Assembly: GCA_001430745.1 (NCBI GenBank)
Contig: KQ481983.1
Location: forward strand, 1,787,894 to 1,820,124
Direction: 5' to 3'
Source of the DNA: Auxenochlorella pyrenoidosa
Lineage: Eukaryota; Chlorophyta; Trebouxiophyceae; Chlorellales; Chlorellaceae
DNA length: 32,231 nt
The notes under the pieces were generated by a model. That model was given only the letters and a program-made list of their open reading frames with translations, had not been told where the DNA came from and made no database searches. The position numbers were made by a program, and so were the translations under genes. Positions within the stretch are counted from its first letter, which is position 1. The number at the start of each line of letters is the position of its first letter. Positions 31,201 through 32,231 of the stretch are shown piece by piece.

Positions 31201-32231
31201 ACGCTCCAGGTGCGCTGGCGGTGAATCGGTTGAATGGGATGTTGAGGGCGGGAAGCGCTCGACGAACGCCGCATTGGCTGGGTGCGGGTTGCCTGGTCGC
31301 TGCCCACCCTGCATTTGCTCTTTTCAAGCCCTCCTCTCCAATAAGGAATTGAGCGCCCACTGTTGGGAGAAAGCATTCATCGCCCGCGTGGCCCCCCAAC
31401 CCCCAACCCCAACCCCAACCCCCCGCTTGTTGCCCTTCCGCAGAAGGAGCTGCCCTTTGGCCAGTCGCTCAAGCTGGTGGGCTCCCACCCCGCGCTGGGC
31501 GCCTGGGACGAGACCCGCGGCCTGCCCATGACCTGGGGTGACGGCCACGTGTGGACCGGCGAGGTGCCGCTGCCCATCGGCACCGCTGTGGAGTTCAAGG
31601 TGGGGCGGCCGTGCAGGGCGTGCAGGGCGGCCTGCAGGGCTGGCTGGCCTGCCAGGGTGGGTTTGGGCCATGGCTGTGCTGGCAGTGAATGCGCGGTGAC
31701 GCTGGACGCCACGCTTGCCGACTTCTTATATCTCAATGCGCTGGCCCTGCTAGGCTTCACCCGCCCCTCCCCCCCGCGTGTGCCCTCCTTGCCCCGGCCT
31801 GCGCAGGCGGTCAAGGTGGTGGGCGGCGCCGACGCCTACAGCGAGTGGGAGGGCGGCTCCAACCACGTCCTCCTCATCCCCGACTCCACCACCACTTCCA
31901 GCCTGGCAGTGCGCGTGGAGTGGGGCGCCGGCACTGCGGTCCTCGACGAGGCCGGCCGCAAGAAGGTGAGCGCTCGGGGCCGGCCCGCTGCTGGCCCTAC
32001 CAGCCTGCCCTCCCTCTCAGCGCGGGCTGTGGGTGTGCACATGGGGCCCATGGCGTTGTGGAGAGCCTCCTGGCCGACCACGACAGGGTATCTGTACACT
32101 GACCTGTTGGGTGCAAGGCGTTGGAGCAGGGACTGCCTGGACGCACTAGGGAGCAGCCTGGAACCCCCACGGCCTTGCCACCAGCACACTGCGCAGCTGC
32201 CTGACGACTGCGCTCCGCGCGCCCCCCCGCC
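28300..32231 (+). CDS. Chloroplast coiled-coil protein with C-terminal CBM20 starch-binding domain (partial, runs off the edge)
   Basis: About 610 aa seen; the 3' end is beyond the window. A transit-like leader (about 1-43, Arg/Ala/Ser-rich, ending RRRTLRCSA) suggests the chloroplast. Coiled coil follows, with three tandem 29-residue repeats at 116-144, 145-173 and 174-202 (core KSVEELQKR), then an Ala-rich helix. A hydrophobic stretch LGLAAASGWTLAAIVALA (about 254-271) could be a membrane span. More coiled coil runs to about 374, then a Ser-rich linker. The CBM20 follows: VRVKFTLQ, LVGSHPALGAWD, PMTWGDGHVWTGEVPL, GTAVEFK, WEGGSNH, with the starch-binding tryptophans kept. Exons: 28300-28512, 28698-29093, 29368-29511, 29697-29780, 29939-30061, 30205-30253, 30438-30550, 30816-31209, 31444-31599, 31807-31965. 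Intron 5 is GC-AG. Exon 8 carries one extra base in a TCC run (30967-30969), so as written the frame breaks. Confidence 0.88.
28830..29090 (+). repeat. Three 87-bp coding repeats (29-aa coiled-coil unit)
   Basis: Units 28830-28916, 28917-29003 and 29004-29090. The first two share RNA-E/N-L pattern, F, EL and K-S-V-E-E at identical spacing; the third keeps LQKR and the heptad but diverges. They lie within exon 2 of the CBM20 protein gene. Confidence 0.75.
30062..30204 (+). other. GC-AG intron 5 of the CBM20 gene
   Basis: ATGCAG|GCAAGC donor and CTCTGCAG acceptor. Both exons join in phase 0 and give STMQ-NTVTQLTKQ, a continuous coiled coil. No GT donor fits. Confidence 0.8.
30964..31000 (+). 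repeat. (TCC)n microsatellite with a frame-breaking extra base
   Basis: TCC units in exon 8 of the CBM20 gene. Upstream the gene reads in one frame up to SSSYSPS; downstream Ser-rich coding (SSSYTSSAGTS) and the CBM20 are in the +1 frame. The shift is explained by one extra C at 30967-30969. No intron boundary is available inside the tract. Confidence 0.8.
31966..32231 (+). other. Intron or 3' part of the CBM20 gene at the window edge
   Basis: Follows the donor AAGAAG|GTGAGC. It ends in a C-rich stretch like the pyrimidine tract before an acceptor, so the next exon probably starts just outside the window. No stop codon for the gene is visible in a supported exon. Confidence 0.55.

Noticed and set aside
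31401..31424. CCCCAA-like telomeric repeat
   Set aside because: Only about three imperfect units inside an intron pyrimidine tract; green algal telomeres have a different repeat.

Overview
The window looks like nuclear DNA of a Chlorella-type green alga (Trebouxiophyceae). It is very GC-rich, almost every gene is cut by many short introns, TGTAA poly(A) signals follow several genes, and one gene encodes a Chlorella HUP-type hexose/proton symporter. Chloroplast transit peptides and a starch-binding CBM20 domain also point to a photosynthetic eukaryote. No rRNA, tRNA, CRISPR array or transposase was seen. Continuous ORFs are misleading here, so each gene was built from splice sites and reading phase; all models stay in phase except at one microsatellite.

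Layout: (1) 610-7350 minus, hexose/H+ symporter, 28 coding exons. (2) 8555-10129 minus, RTF2 replication termination factor, 5 exons. (3) 10860-15426 plus, plastid-type ATP-phosphofructokinase, 15 exons. (4) 15854-19723 minus, a 927-residue coiled-coil protein with an N-myristoylation-type start, 8 exons. (5) 19915-21667 plus, a histidine-phosphatase-fold protein lacking both catalytic histidines and carrying a thylakoid-lumen-like leader, 5 exons. (6) 21925-26138 plus, a 1067-residue coiled-coil/Gln-rich protein, 6 exons. (7) 26572-27151 minus, a small MYND zinc-finger protein, 3 exons. (8) 28300 to beyond the right edge, plus, a chloroplast-targeted coiled-coil/hydrophobic-segment/CBM20 protein.

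The genes do not form an operon. Three concern carbon: sugar uptake (HUP), glycolysis in the plastid (PFK) and binding of starch or glucan (CBM20 protein). The most promising unknowns are the CBM20 protein, with three 29-residue coiled-coil repeats and a possible membrane segment, which could tether starch to a membrane or the pyrenoid; the pseudo-phosphatase; the PFK with Asn in place of the Mg-binding Asp; and the HUP gene structure, with 16-25 nt microexons, four GC-AG introns and an intron that appears to come from duplication of a microexon.
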